From: Erigeron canadensis
Taxonomy: Eukaryota > Streptophyta > Magnoliopsida > Asterales > Asteraceae
Direction of reading: 5' to 3'
DNA: 64,000 bases
NCBI RefSeq assembly: GCF_010389155.1
Contig: NC_057766.1
Coordinates: 23,693,516 to 23,757,515 of the forward strand
The notes below the pieces were generated by a model. That model made no database searches. It had not been told where the DNA came from and worked only from the letters and a program-made list of their open reading frames with translations. Positions within the stretch are counted from its first letter, which is position 1. The number at the start of each line of letters is the position of its first letter. The position numbers and the translations under genes are program-made. Of the stretch, positions 35,991 through 47,200 are shown piece after piece.

Positions 35991-36145
35991 ACTCCATGTA
36001 GAAACGAAGAGAAAGGAGATTTGAAAGAACGACCTTCCGTCGAGTTGAGATTGACCCCTCTTTCGAGAATTTTTTGTACAGATAGGAATAAAATTCAATC
36101 CATTGGTGCAACTAGAAGTTCAACTCAATTCATTTGCAAAAGTGG

Positions 36146-36400
36146 GAAGTCCGGTGTCTAAGGCTCCGAACTTTGCCACGTGCTATGAAGTCCGGTCACT
36201 ACAACACTGAACTTGGCCGAACTTGGCCTACGTGGTACTCAGAAAAGATAGTATGGTTATATAGATACCGGACTAGTGTTGGATTTTTGAAGTTCGGTTA
36301 TGTCGACACCGCACTAGTGTTGGATTTTTTAAGTCCGGTTATATAGACACCACACTTAGCACGAATCACATTAAGTCCGGTGACTTCGATACCGTTCTTG
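36146..36400. repeat. Tandem AAGTCCGG/ACACCG repeats of the left end
   Basis: Units of about 45 bp recur: ACCGGACTAGTGTTGGATTTT, ACCGCACTAGTGTTGGATTTT, ACCACACTTAGCACG, each followed by an AAGTCCGGT or AAGTTCGGT block. Several units can form short hairpins (AAGTCCGGT with ACCGGACT). Confidence 0.65.
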
Positions 36401-36789
36401 ATTTATATGTTAAGTGTTGGCAAAAAATGTGGGATTGGTGACAAACTATGACTATAAAAAGAAAATTTAACAAAAACATACAAAATATTTTACATAAAAA
36501 GAAATCATACATTTTATTTAATGGAACACAGAAATATTTTAAAACACACACTTTATTCTGATTTTTGGGGTGGTATGCGGCAGTCTCACCCATGCCCAGT
36601 ACTGGAGCAACACCAAAGCACCTGCTATACCCGTAGACTCAGTATTTTCTGCTGCAGCACACAAGTTTTTGTACAGATAGGCAAGAACGACACTACCCCA
36701 ACTCTTTCGATCTTTGATGTGTAATTTGAGTGTATAATTTGTTGAATCGTTTTTCTCGTAAAAATCACCCAAGTTTTAAATTTATAAAA

Positions 36790-38550
36790 CAAGGATATAC
36801 TATAGTTATATTACACACGGGCAGTGTACCCTGCCGCGTATAGTATATAGCTAGTAGTAAGTCCAAGATCGTCCACAGGGAATAAGTATTAGTAGTAAAT
36901 AAACTATTAAATTTAATCTAAAAAGAAAGTGTAAAATTGGGGGTTGTGACCGAGTTGTCACGTTGCTTAACAAACTACAAGTGATCTTTTGAAACTTTTA
37001 AATGACTAAAAAGGAAATTTTGGCGTAAGAGGAGTAAAAGATAAATCTTAAAGTCGTTACGACCTAAAAATAGTCTTTAACTATTTTTAACGAAAAAAGT
37101 TTGTTTAATTTTTAGAACTAGAAATTGTTTTCAACCCTCAGTTTATAATCGGACTGTCACTGTCCGATTAGTAAACTAATAAGTGGAAATTATTAACCTT
37201 GAAACTATCCAATTAGTAAACTAATAAGTGGAAATTACTAACCTTGAAACGATTAAAATAAGAGTACTAAACTTAACCTCCAATATCGCGAGAACTTGAA
37301 CCTTACAATGTGAACAACTGAAATTTGAAAATTGCGGAAATCTAAAACTCAACTAGATTGCATGAAACGTGATTTTTAAACCAAACATTGACTTTTAAAG
37401 TCAAAGAAACCAAGTGAAAATTTGCACCGAACTAGACACTTCGTCTCACTCGAACTAGCTACTATGGTCCCCGATAACTACTCTACTTCTTAACACGGCT
37501 AAACTACTCTACTTCTTAACACGGCTAGACTACATCTCAATCTATCTATAATGATACCCCAACCTTCACAATTAAACCGTAAACTATATCGAAAATCTTT
37601 AAAAATACACGTAAATATTTTTCATGCGAATGGTAGGAAACTTTACACACTATTTAATGGATGCTAAACGAGCTTATAACAACTTTTAGAACGAAATTTT
37701 AACTTGTAGATTTGACACAAATTTAATCCGAAGTTTTCGAACAAACTAGAGTGAACTCAAATAGAATGAGATGTGAATTTATCAAGGAAACTTGATATAC
37801 TTGTAAATAACGACTGATATATTAATTTAGTAGCACAAACTGATTTAAGTACAGTAAACGGACCTTTGATTGGAAAATATGACAGGAGGTTTCGTGACTT
37901 ATAAACTTAAAACAACTTTATAACAAACTAAGATTGACACGAATGAGACAATGATTTAGAATTGGTTGTGACTGGAAATGGTTATGGAAGACTTCCCAGG
38001 CACACATCCAAACGTTCTCCGTAAGCTCCCTTATATAGCCAAATTCTCCAACTGCCTTCTTAATTTTGGAGACATAATCAAGCCATACTACATTTGTGAA
38101 TAGGAGTCTTATGTCCAAATAGTTGAGCAATTGTCAGGTGTTGAAGATATGGTGTGATACAAATTTGACTCTTTAATTTTTGTGCTTTTGAATGTCAAAT
38201 GGCATTAAATGCATGGTGAATGTCTTCATTTCATGGCTTTACTGGTTTGATCACATCTTCTATTCGTAAAAGTAAAAATGACAAGTTGTAGATTTTTCTT
38301 TCATCTTCGCGTGGCCAACTTATTCGTCAAAAACGCATATCGGATGAAGATGTTATGACCAAAACAGTGCATCAACGTCAATTTGTAACTTTTCAAGCAC
38401 TTTTTCACCAAAATCCATTGCATCCTGTAAAATCACTCATACACACAATAAGTAACTAAAATACATTAATTTACATTCAAATGAGTTATAATTATATGTT
38501 AAATTGCACAATAACACTAAATTAAATATGTATAATTTAAGTGTTATCAA
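36790..38550. repeat. Unclassified non-coding element inside the MULE region
   Basis: Starts near ACACGGGCAGTGTACCCTGC and GTCCACAGGGAATAAG, and ends in a palindrome-like TAACACTAAATTAAATATG...TTAAGTGTTATCA (about 38513-38549). A repeated phrase ACTAATAAGTGGAAATTA (37168 and 37215) and TCTACTTCTTAACACGGCTA (37482 and 37507) lie inside. No reverse transcriptase or transposase was seen. Class unknown. Confidence 0.35.
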
Positions 38551-39225
38551 TCTTCTCTACTAAGGTCTTCGAAGCTTGATACAAAGTTTAAAGATACTTC
38601 ACTTTGGCCTTGATCAACAAATAAGTGGCCATCTAACAAGGCAAGAATATATACTCTAGCCCTTTGTTGATAAGCCTCTTCATTCTCTTCCACTTTGAAA
38701 CACAATTGTAGAGTTAAAGCGGTTATTTTTAAATTACTGCCTCTAATATCACCATCTCCTGGACAAAAACCCAACCATTGTTGGCAGTAACACATCCAAG
38801 AATATGTATCCATAGCTTCCCACACGCCGCATACAACTGGTCCATCAACAGATAAAACCCACAAAACTTGCACGTTTTGCCAAGGTGATGATGGCTTCCC
38901 TCGTTGGAAGGTGGAATGTGTGCGTCTCTGGACGCCACCTTTCGACTAACGCCGTGACTAGAGCATGATCCAAGCAATGAAACCCAGTTTGAAATACACC
39001 TACAAACCCGACATCTCTAATATGCTTGAAAACATTCTGATTAATTTTTCTATTGGGTAAACCTTTGATGTATTTCCAAAGCTTTGTAACAGAACGTCTC
39101 GCTTTAAGTGGCACGTCTGCCCCTTGAACATTGTTAAATATGACATCTGAATGATGATGTCCTTGGCTTTGTAACCATAAAAGTTCATTTATTGGCTTGG
39201 AACTAGGTTGAAAGTTTGCTGCCAT
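38547..39225 (-). pseudogene. Plant mobile domain (MAIN-type) gene fragment, frameshifted
   Basis: From the ATG at 39225 the frame runs MAANFQPSSKPINELLWLQS to WRPETHTFHLPTREAIITL, hallmarks of the plant mobile domain found in MAIN/MAIL proteins and in annotations called phosphatase-7 long-form homologues. Near 38880 the frame slips by one base; the domain continues in another frame as VQVLWVLSVDGPVVCGVWEA, YSWMCYCQQWLGFCP, GDGDIRGSNLK and ARVYILALLDGHLF, to a stop at 38547. The total of about 225 residues covers only the first part of the domain. No phosphatase or transposase domain follows. Such genes are either silencing factors or mobile-element cargo; the surrounding inverted repeats favour cargo. 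One extra G in a TTGG context explains the slip. Confidence 0.75.
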
Positions 39226-40079
39226 ATTTGCTATCTAAAAAGTATGAATGTCAAATATTTCTGAAGTGTATTTGTTTGAAGTATTGTAAAGAGTAAATGT
39301 TGTTTTAGTAATAGAAAAAAGAAGAGGTAATATGTGTGTATATATATATATATTTATACATCGTGTTTGGCATGAAGAATCACACAAAAAAGGTGAAGGA
39401 CGGTATTGTAGATACCGGATTTCATTAAAGTGTGTGGTTGTCTCGTGAATGGATGAAATTCATGTCACGCTTCCTTTATTGGGAAAAGGAGTCAACATTT
39501 CAATTATTAGTTTCAGAAACCTATGCTGCGGAAATTGTGGTGTCCAACTTTCATTTATTACAAATATAGACAAAATGTTGCAGCAATGGAAAAGTAGTTC
39601 AACGTGGGTAAGTTCGGTGTCTTAAACACCAGACTTATGTGGATGTTGGTAAGTTTGGTGTCTTCCTTGTTTTGCAAAAGTATTGAGTAAAGTTCCTAAT
39701 TGCACAAATGGATGAAATTTTATTTCCATCCGTACAAAAATTCTTCTGTCGACGTTTATCAAGATCCTTTCCTCTACCATAATTGTTCCTATTTTCACTT
39801 TTAGCACGACTTTTTGCTTTCACTTCCATTATATCCTTTATTAAAGAAAATGCATGTGAACAGTAATAATTAAGATTTAAGAAAAATATTTGATTTGGTA
39901 AACAATAAACAAAGGTATGATTAGAAGGGATGGTTCATGCATTTACCCTACAAAAAAAAGTTTTAAGTTCAACACACATCCTTCATTTTTTCTTTTTTAT
40001 TTTCTAAATCATTTACATTTCACCTCTAAACATTTATTACTCACGTATTTATTTATTTTTCTTTATTTCTTATGGCGCC

Positions 40080-40255
40080 TGGTAACCCGACCACCTTTTT
40101 GGTAACCCGATCAGACTTTTTGCAGCGACCCTGACAGGAGGCCCGCTTTTATTCTGCCATATTTACCATTATATACATGGAGGCCCGCATTTTTTTCACT
40201 TTTTGCAGCGACCCTCGCTGCAAAAAGTAAGAGTGGTCGGGTTACCAAAAAAAAG
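40080..40255. mobile_element. Foldback MITE with GGTAACCCGACCAC arms
   Basis: GGTAACCCGACCAC (40083) is mirrored by GTGGTCGGGTTACC (about 40233), with ACTTTTTGCAGCGACCC present twice (about 40115 and 40197) and an inverted GCTGCAAAAAGT between. About 175 bp, no ORF. Confidence 0.65.
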
Positions 40256-40595
40256 TGGTGGGGATATGTGGGGAGTTTATTATATAACTTTGACATATTT
40301 GTATCTAAACAACTTCCTTTAAAACTTTTTGTTTTACTTTTTATTTTGTTTTGTAGTTTTGAGCTAATTTGTAGTTTTTGTTTTGTTTTTTTTTACATTT
40401 TTGCTTCTTACAACATTTTGCTTTTCTTTTCATTTGATTTATTTTACTTTTTAAAACTTTTTTTTTAAGATTTTGCTTTGCATGTATCTTTTTGGAATTT
40501 TTTAATTTAAATGTTTCTTGTAATTTTTTTGTTTTATTTATGGAAATCTTTTTAATAACTTTTCTCCCTTTGTAATTTTTTTAAGAAAATATAAA
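40256..40595. other. T-rich spacer
   Basis: Strongly T-rich on the + strand (TTTTGTTTT runs). No gene is supported; open frames are Phe/Leu-rich artefacts of composition. Confidence 0.5.
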
Positions 40596-41795
40596 CATGA
40601 TGGTGTGGTTATGATATTGCTCATAAAAGAAAACAAACATGTTTTCCTTTAAAAGTTTTTGGTTTGTTTTGTTTTTTATGTACTTTTTTTTTGTAGTTTT
40701 TGTTTTTTTACACTTATGATGTATACAACATTTTTGTAAACAAGGCACCTGCAGTTATTCTTAATATTATGTTTTTTGAAATTATCAAAATAAAAAGTTT
40801 TATGATATTGTATTTGTGTATTGTCTTTAAAGAATAAAAAACGCAAAAACTACTCTAGTCGTTATTATAGATATTTTTGGAGTTCCAAATTAAGGCTAAC
40901 GTTTTGATCTCACATTGTTTATGTGATCTCACGTGGTTTGTGTATAAAATGCAGTGGGTCAACTTGCACAAAAAGAAAATTTGTGTGTTCTCAACTTCTC
41001 CATGATGGTGTGGTTATGATATTGCTTATAAAAGAAAATAAACATGTTTTTCCTTTAAAAGTTTTTGTTATGTTTTTTATATACTTTTTTGTTGTTGTTT
41101 TTGTTTTTTTACACTTATGTTGTATACAACATTTTTGTAAACAAGGCAACTGCAATTATTCATAATATTATGTTTTTTGAAATTATCAAAATAAAAAATT
41201 TTATGATATTGTATTTGTGTATTGTCTTTAAAGAATAAAAAGCGCAAAGACTACTATAGTTGTTGTTGTAGATATTTTTGGAGTTCCAAACTAAGGCTAA
41301 CGTTTTGATCTCACATTGTTTATGTGATCTCACGTGGTTTGTGTATAGGATGCAGCGGATCAACTTGTACAAAAAGAAAATTTGTGTGTTCTCAACTTCT
41401 CCATGATGATGTGGTTATGATATTGCTCATAAAAGAAAACAAGCATGTTTTTCTTTTAAAAGTTTTTGTCTTGTTTTGTTTTTTGTATAGTTTTTTTTGT
41501 AGTTTTTGTTTTTTTACACTTATGTTGTATACAACATTTTTGTAAATAAGACAACTGTAGTTATTCTAAATATTATGTTTTTTGAAATTATCAAAATAAA
41601 AAGTTTTATGATATTGTATTTGTGTATTGTCTTTAAAGAATAAAAAGCACAAAAACTACTCTAGTCGTTGTTATAGATATTTTTGGAGTTCCAAATTAAG
41701 GCTAACGTTTTGATCTCACATTGTTTATGTGATCTCACGTGGTTTGTGTATAGGATCCAGTGAGTCAACTTGTACAAAAAGGAAATTTTACATAT
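40596..41795. repeat. Satellite-like tandem repeat, about 402-bp unit, three copies
   Basis: CATGATGGTGTGGTTATGATATTGCT begins units at 40596, 41001 and 41402 (spacing 405 and 401). GTTTTGATCTCACATTGTTT recurs at 40901, 41302 and 41707. The first unit has lost part of its end and the last stops near AACTTGTACAAAAAGGAAATT (41790). Copies are highly similar. The similar open frames in units 2 and 3 (from 40923 and 41324) start at the same point and are a by-product of the repetition. Confidence 0.9.
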
Positions 41796-42734
41796 ATTAT
41801 AAATTGTGAAATCTCAGAGTTTTTTTGAAGTTACATATATTATATTTTCTTATCTTTATTCGGTATTACATATATTATATTTACGATTTCTTGGAATTCT
41901 TATAAATTGTGAAATCTCAGAGTTTTTTTGGTACAACCGTCTCATTATGGGTTTAAAATGCATCTCTTTGGCTTACTTACTAAGTTACTATAATATAACC
42001 ATCATGTTTCACATTCTCCTTAGCTACGATACCATGTTGATGTAAAAAAAAAAATAAAGAGAAAAAAAAATAATAAAAAATATATAAATATCATGTTTAT
42101 TATTCAATTATAGTGTAGTATGTATTTGTTTCACTATGTAGGATTTTACTAAGAAAAGGACATAATTGTAAAATTATAATTTTTTTCCTTTTTTTTCTTT
42201 CCAACTCGAGAACATAATTAACTCTATATTTTCCTTTCTCTTCCTTAATTTCTCATTCAACTCAAGAATGCCTTTTTGGTATATACTTTTTTTTCTTTTC
42301 TTTTCCTATTCAATCTTCTCTTTTCTTTTCTTTTAATTTAAACTCGACAATGCAGTGTAAAACAGTGTCTTCTCTCCCCAATGGACCCCTGTTCAGAAGG
42401 TTGTCATATGAGGATTATCAATGGTTACAAACAAGAATAATTGTCATAAACAATTGTTACGTTCCTTTTTATTTTCTCTTTTATACATAGTATATTTTAA
42501 AAAATATTTTATATGTTAGGCGAATATTGTTTGAGAAACATTTTGTGCCTAGTTTTCTAACTAAATTCAAATTTAACAATTCCCATTCAAACCCAAAAAT
42601 GGTATTAAACGTTTGTATGAAAGGTATGTTTGACACCGTCATATTATGTAAAATGTGTGTGTGTGTTTCTATAAGAAAATCAAGCACTTTATGTGTATGA
42701 TGAAATGACTTGCCACGTTTTTTGATATAGAATT
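41796..42734. other. AT-rich intergenic DNA
   Basis: A phrase TATAAATTGTGAAATCTCAG is duplicated (about 41800 and 41900) with ACATATATTATATTT between. The rest is T-rich and AT-rich, with no gene or known element. Confidence 0.4.
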
Positions 42735-43110
42735 TGGGAATGTTGGTAAAAGTAACTTTCCGAATTCAAAACCAATATGGATTTTTGTCAAAAGCAGCCC
42801 AAACACTCCATGTCAGGCGTTGCAGTTTTGTACGATTTCTGATCCATAGAAAACTCTTAGCTTTAATCTCTGCAACAATTTTCTGCATAGACCACTCCAC
42901 TCCATTGAACACGAGATCGAGCACGCCATATACATGATAAAGTCACCAACAATACCTTATAAAACGCCTTCTTCTTCTTTGTTGACCCACTACTAAACAG
43001 ATGAACATCTAGTAGATCTATGAAGCTAAGTGCAAAAATTGGATGGACGTTGCACCACAGAGAGATGATGACTGAGCAAAACCACACTCAAGAAATATAT
43101 GAGTTATGAA
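42735..43110 (-). pseudogene. LINE reverse transcriptase 3' fragment (zf-RVT region)
   Basis: On the minus strand, IFLECGFA is followed after a one-base shift by ISLWCNVHPIFALSFIDLLD, then FYKVLLVTLSCIWRARSRVQ. The spacing and the terminal cysteine/tryptophan pattern (ECG..., SLWCN, CIWRAR) are those of the C-terminal zinc-binding region of plant LINE polymerases. It is truncated, has stops after NCCRD, and lacks the catalytic reverse transcriptase motifs. Non-functional relic. Confidence 0.65.
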
Positions 43111-43429
43111 CTGTAGTACAGATCTCGTGAAAAACAAGTCAATGATAAGGGATATTCATTATAAGCTTGTTAGAGGTAGAGATAGTTTAGTAATAAAACT
43201 AGATAGTTTCTATTTATTTCTTATCCGTTTTTTCACCGATTTAGTAAAGTAGAAAAAGTTAGTAACCAAAATACTAGTCGTAAAAAAGAAGTCAAATAGA
43301 GCTTTGTTGACTTGGGAGTGAAAGAGAGGGAGAGAGAGAAAGTGGTTACGGTGGTGGTTATGGTGGTCGGCGTCACAACACCTGAAAAATAAAAAATAAA
43401 ATAATAGTAGAAAGTAAGTGCTTGGCACA

Positions 43430-44294
43430 GCTCTTTCACCTCATCATCATCATTACATTACTTCAACCACCACCACCTCAAACTCATCATTATCATCATT
43501 ATAATATAACACACACGCATACACTTTCAGTTTTCCTCAAAAACCTAGATCTGAATTCTATCAAATCAACTTCAGTTATAAGGTACTCTCTCCAGTTTAC
43601 TTATTTATATACATATATTGTATATTGTATATATACTCTCTCAAAAACATTGTTAATTTAGTTCAACTGTTAAATTGGAATGAAATTTGAGTAGATATTC
43701 TAGTTTATATATACATATATATATATATTGAGATCATAATGAACAACATAAGATCTAGGCTGTATAGGAGTAGTGTGCAGTTATATCTGACTTAATTGTT
43801 GTGAAATTTGATGTCTATTATAGTGAAAATGTACATGACGTCACTCTAAACCCTAGGTTTCTTCTTCTTCTTCAAATTGTATACATGTTGACTTTATGGA
43901 TCTGAAAATTACGAAATCCACGACACATTTTGTGTGTATATATGTGTGTCTGTGTGTTTTCTGTCTGAGAGGATTACCTTGCCGAATTATATCGAAATGC
44001 TGTTGTGAACATGATTACTCCGATAATGTTGGTTGAGACAGCACGCTAATGTGAAATAGTCGCATTGTGATCAACGGACCGAATTTAAGGTGTTGAAAAT
44101 AAGAACAAGTGGATAAACACTTAATAAGTACGTGCTAATTACGTGTTTCATAATTTGGATAGTTATTATGTGAGTTGGGATGGCACAGGTTGCACAATGG
44201 CACGATAATGTACAAATAATCACCTTGTGATATTTTCTTGTTTGTTTTTGAACATGTAGGGGAGAGTTTGTGATATCGAGCTATTATTGTGCAA
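43430..44294 (+). promoter_or_regulatory. NAP1 5' UTR with probable intron
   Basis: A CATCATCATCATTACATTAC and CCACCACCACCTC leader lies at about 43440-43560. A donor-like AAG|GTACTCTC at about 43580 and an acceptor CATGTAG at about 44259 suggest a 5' UTR intron of about 680 bp ending 35 bp before the ATG. Inferred from splice-like signals only. Confidence 0.45.
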
Positions 44295-47200
44295 ATGCCG
44301 AAATCTAGGCTGAACTTATCAACGCAAGAAACATTGTCAACGTCTCCTAGAGCGAGGGAGGTGGAAGGTCCTTCTAGATGGAGTGAATATTTAAATCATG
44401 AAATGGGAACTCCAATGCCTTCTAGAACTTCACGAAATAATGGATCTGAAGTATCGTTTCAGCTTCCTGGTGTATCACATAAGGGGCTGAACATGCAATG
44501 GGTATACCAGCTTACACAAGTTGCACAAGGACTAATGGCCAAAATCTATAGATTGAATCAAATATTGGATTATCCAGATTCTGTTGGTCATGTATATTCT
44601 GAAGCATTTTGGAAAGCTGGTGTGTTCCCAAATTGTCCAAAGATATGTATATTGCTTTCAAAGAAGTTTCCTGAACATCATAGTAAATTGCAACTTGAAC
44701 GTGTAAGTATTAGTTATTACTTGAGATTTATTCTAAATTTTGCGTATAATCGTTGGGTAAGTTAAACTTGATAAGATCTTTTTGAACAGGTTGATAAGGT
44801 CGCTTTGGATGCTTTAAATGATCAAGCTGAAGTTCACTTACAAAGTTTGGAGCCATGGATTCAGGTGAGAAGTTTATTTTGTTAATTTCCATGATTATCA
44901 TGCTGGTTATTTTATCTTAAGTCACTGTCAATCAAGTTCTACCAAAACCAGTTTTCTGATAGTGGTACTGTTACGGTTCATTATGTAAGATTTAACATTT
45001 GTTGGTTAGATTAAAGATAAGGATGGAAACTACTTATTGGAAAGGGGATATACCATACCGTTTATCAACTTTACTATACACTCCTTCACTTAAGTATTCT
45101 GTTGAAAAGTTTTGATTTCATTTCACATGACTTTTGCCTTGTCAACCAGTTTTCCACTCAACGTGCTTCCTACTAGTCCTTTTTGACGATTACTTGTGTT
45201 TTTATCGTAATGTTCTGTTTGTTTCTACTTGCTTTTATGTTTGCTCTAGTTTGTTGGTAATGGACTTCCGAGTATAGATTTATGTGAACCATCCATGCTT
45301 AAAGTATCGAATTTTGTAGCTACTTCTTGATATGATGGCATTCCGGGAACAAGCTCTGCGACTCATATTGGATCTGAGCAGTACTGTCATTACTCTGTTG
45401 GTGAGTCGAATCATATTACTGCCATCACTTGCAATATTTACCTATAACAATGCATGAAGTTCAACTACCTGCTTGGTTTTTTGGTCATCTAATTATATAT
45501 TTGTTGTGTTCTACTTTCTTTGCAGCCCCATCAGAACTCTCTTATCTTACATGCATTTATGGACCTCTTTTGTTCGTTTGTCCGTGTCAATCTCTTTGCT
45601 GACAAGGCAAGTCTATAGTCCATGTATGATTGAGGATTTCTTACAATTATAGATGTTTTGTTTGCAGTACCATAACTTCTAGGTGTAAAGAGTTACAATA
45701 CTCATGCTCGTTCTTTTGTTCACTGAAAAACTGTTCTACTGTTTGATTACAGTTGCCGAGAAAAATGATGCTCCAGATGTATAACCTTTTCCATGCTATG
45801 TTAAGAAATGACCGAGATTGTGATTTTTACTATAGGTACCGTAATAATGAAATGTTTTCATATCGTTTAAAATTATTTGAATGCCTTCATAGAATCTGCA
45901 TATTCACGTGCACTTGCATCCAGTTAAATTTCATGTAACTTTTGAATTTGTCTACATCTATTACTTGGGGTTTGACTTTTAATATTAGGTAACATATTCT
46001 TTTTCTTGAAATAACAGGTTGGTTCAGTTCATAGATGCATATGATCCACCATTGAAAGGGTTACATGAAGACCTGAATTTTGTTAGTCCTCGCATTGGGG
46101 AGGTCATTAGTCTTTCTCCATGCTTTAATCTTACAGTAAAATAAATCTTGTTCGACTTATTAGTTTGCTTATGATTAAGTTCTAGGACATTCTAGAACCG
46201 TGCTCATAGTTGATGTTTTCCTTATGCATATTGATTGCATTTTATAATTTTGAGCTGTCTACTTTCAGAAGGATATATGCACATTTTGCTTCTTCAGTTA
46301 GTCAATGACCATCTCTTGAGCTAATTACATTTGCTAAACTCGTTTTTTGCAGGTTTTGGAGGCTGTGGGTCCTATTATATTTTTGTCCACGGATACACGA
46401 AAACTTAGAAATGAGGGTTTTCTTAGTCCCTTTCATCCTCGATATCCCGACATCCTCACAAATTCGGCTCATCCAATGGTACCAAATTTTCTTTCCTTGA
46501 TATAATTAGATATGCAATTCATTTCCTTGCATAGAATAATTTGTGTGTTACATGAAGTAATGCCCATTGTTTATTCTTTTCTTCTCTCCATTTTTATCTT
46601 CCAGAGAGCTCAAGATTTGGCAAATGTAACTTCTTATAGGGAATGGGCACTCTTTGGCTATCTTGTCTGCCCCGATGAGCTTCTTAGAGTAACCAGCATT
46701 GACATTGCTATGGTACAAGCTCTAACTTAGCCGGTATTCGATTTTACGTGTAGAAGTCTTCCATAGTACTTTATATTCTACCTATTTATTGATCCCACAA
46801 ATCCCATGAAGAGAATAAGCATAAAAGTACAGTGTGTACAATCTTTGTCTCAGTAATTATGTATGTCATGCCAATGAGAATTTACAGTTTTCATGCATTC
46901 ATGTAATTTTTCATATGATACATCTGCTTTTTCTAATTTGATAAACTTCTTTTCATATATATTACTTACTATAATAAAGCAAATGGATGTGAACAGTAAC
47001 TTTTGTCTTTACCTGCGCTTTTGGCATAAATAAAACATATGTAAAATATAAACAAAAGTTTGAGTATGGTTCAGTGGTAAAGACCTTGCACCCTAAAGGG
47101 GAGGTCCTTTGTTCGATCCTTCCTCCCTCAAAAAATTTTTTTGTTTTCATTTAGTAATAGATTATTTGCATTTTGGTCCCTCCTTCTTTTTTCCTTTATT

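Larger units (their letters stand above)
35991..39835. mobile_element. Degraded Mutator-like element carrying a plant mobile domain gene
   Basis: Sequence around 36065-36145 (GAATTTTTTGTACAGATAGG, CAATTCATTTGCAAAAG, GTCCGGTGTC) returns inverted at about 39640-39760, giving long diverged terminal repeats. Near both ends AAGTCCGGTGTC / GACACCGCACT words repeat. The minus-strand MAIN-type ORF lies between them, next to the right repeat. A further repeat (about 36790-38550) fills the left part. Mutator-like elements that carry plant-mobile-domain genes are known in plants. The target duplication was not found, so the borders are approximate. Confidence 0.5.

Noticed and set aside
40923..41545. 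Pair of near-identical 73-80-residue ORFs
   Set aside because: They come from successive copies of the 402-bp tandem repeat and contain no recognisable domain.
47055..47140. A functional tRNA gene
   Set aside because: A- and B-box-like words are present but I cannot draw a complete cloverleaf, and it lies inside a Helitron.
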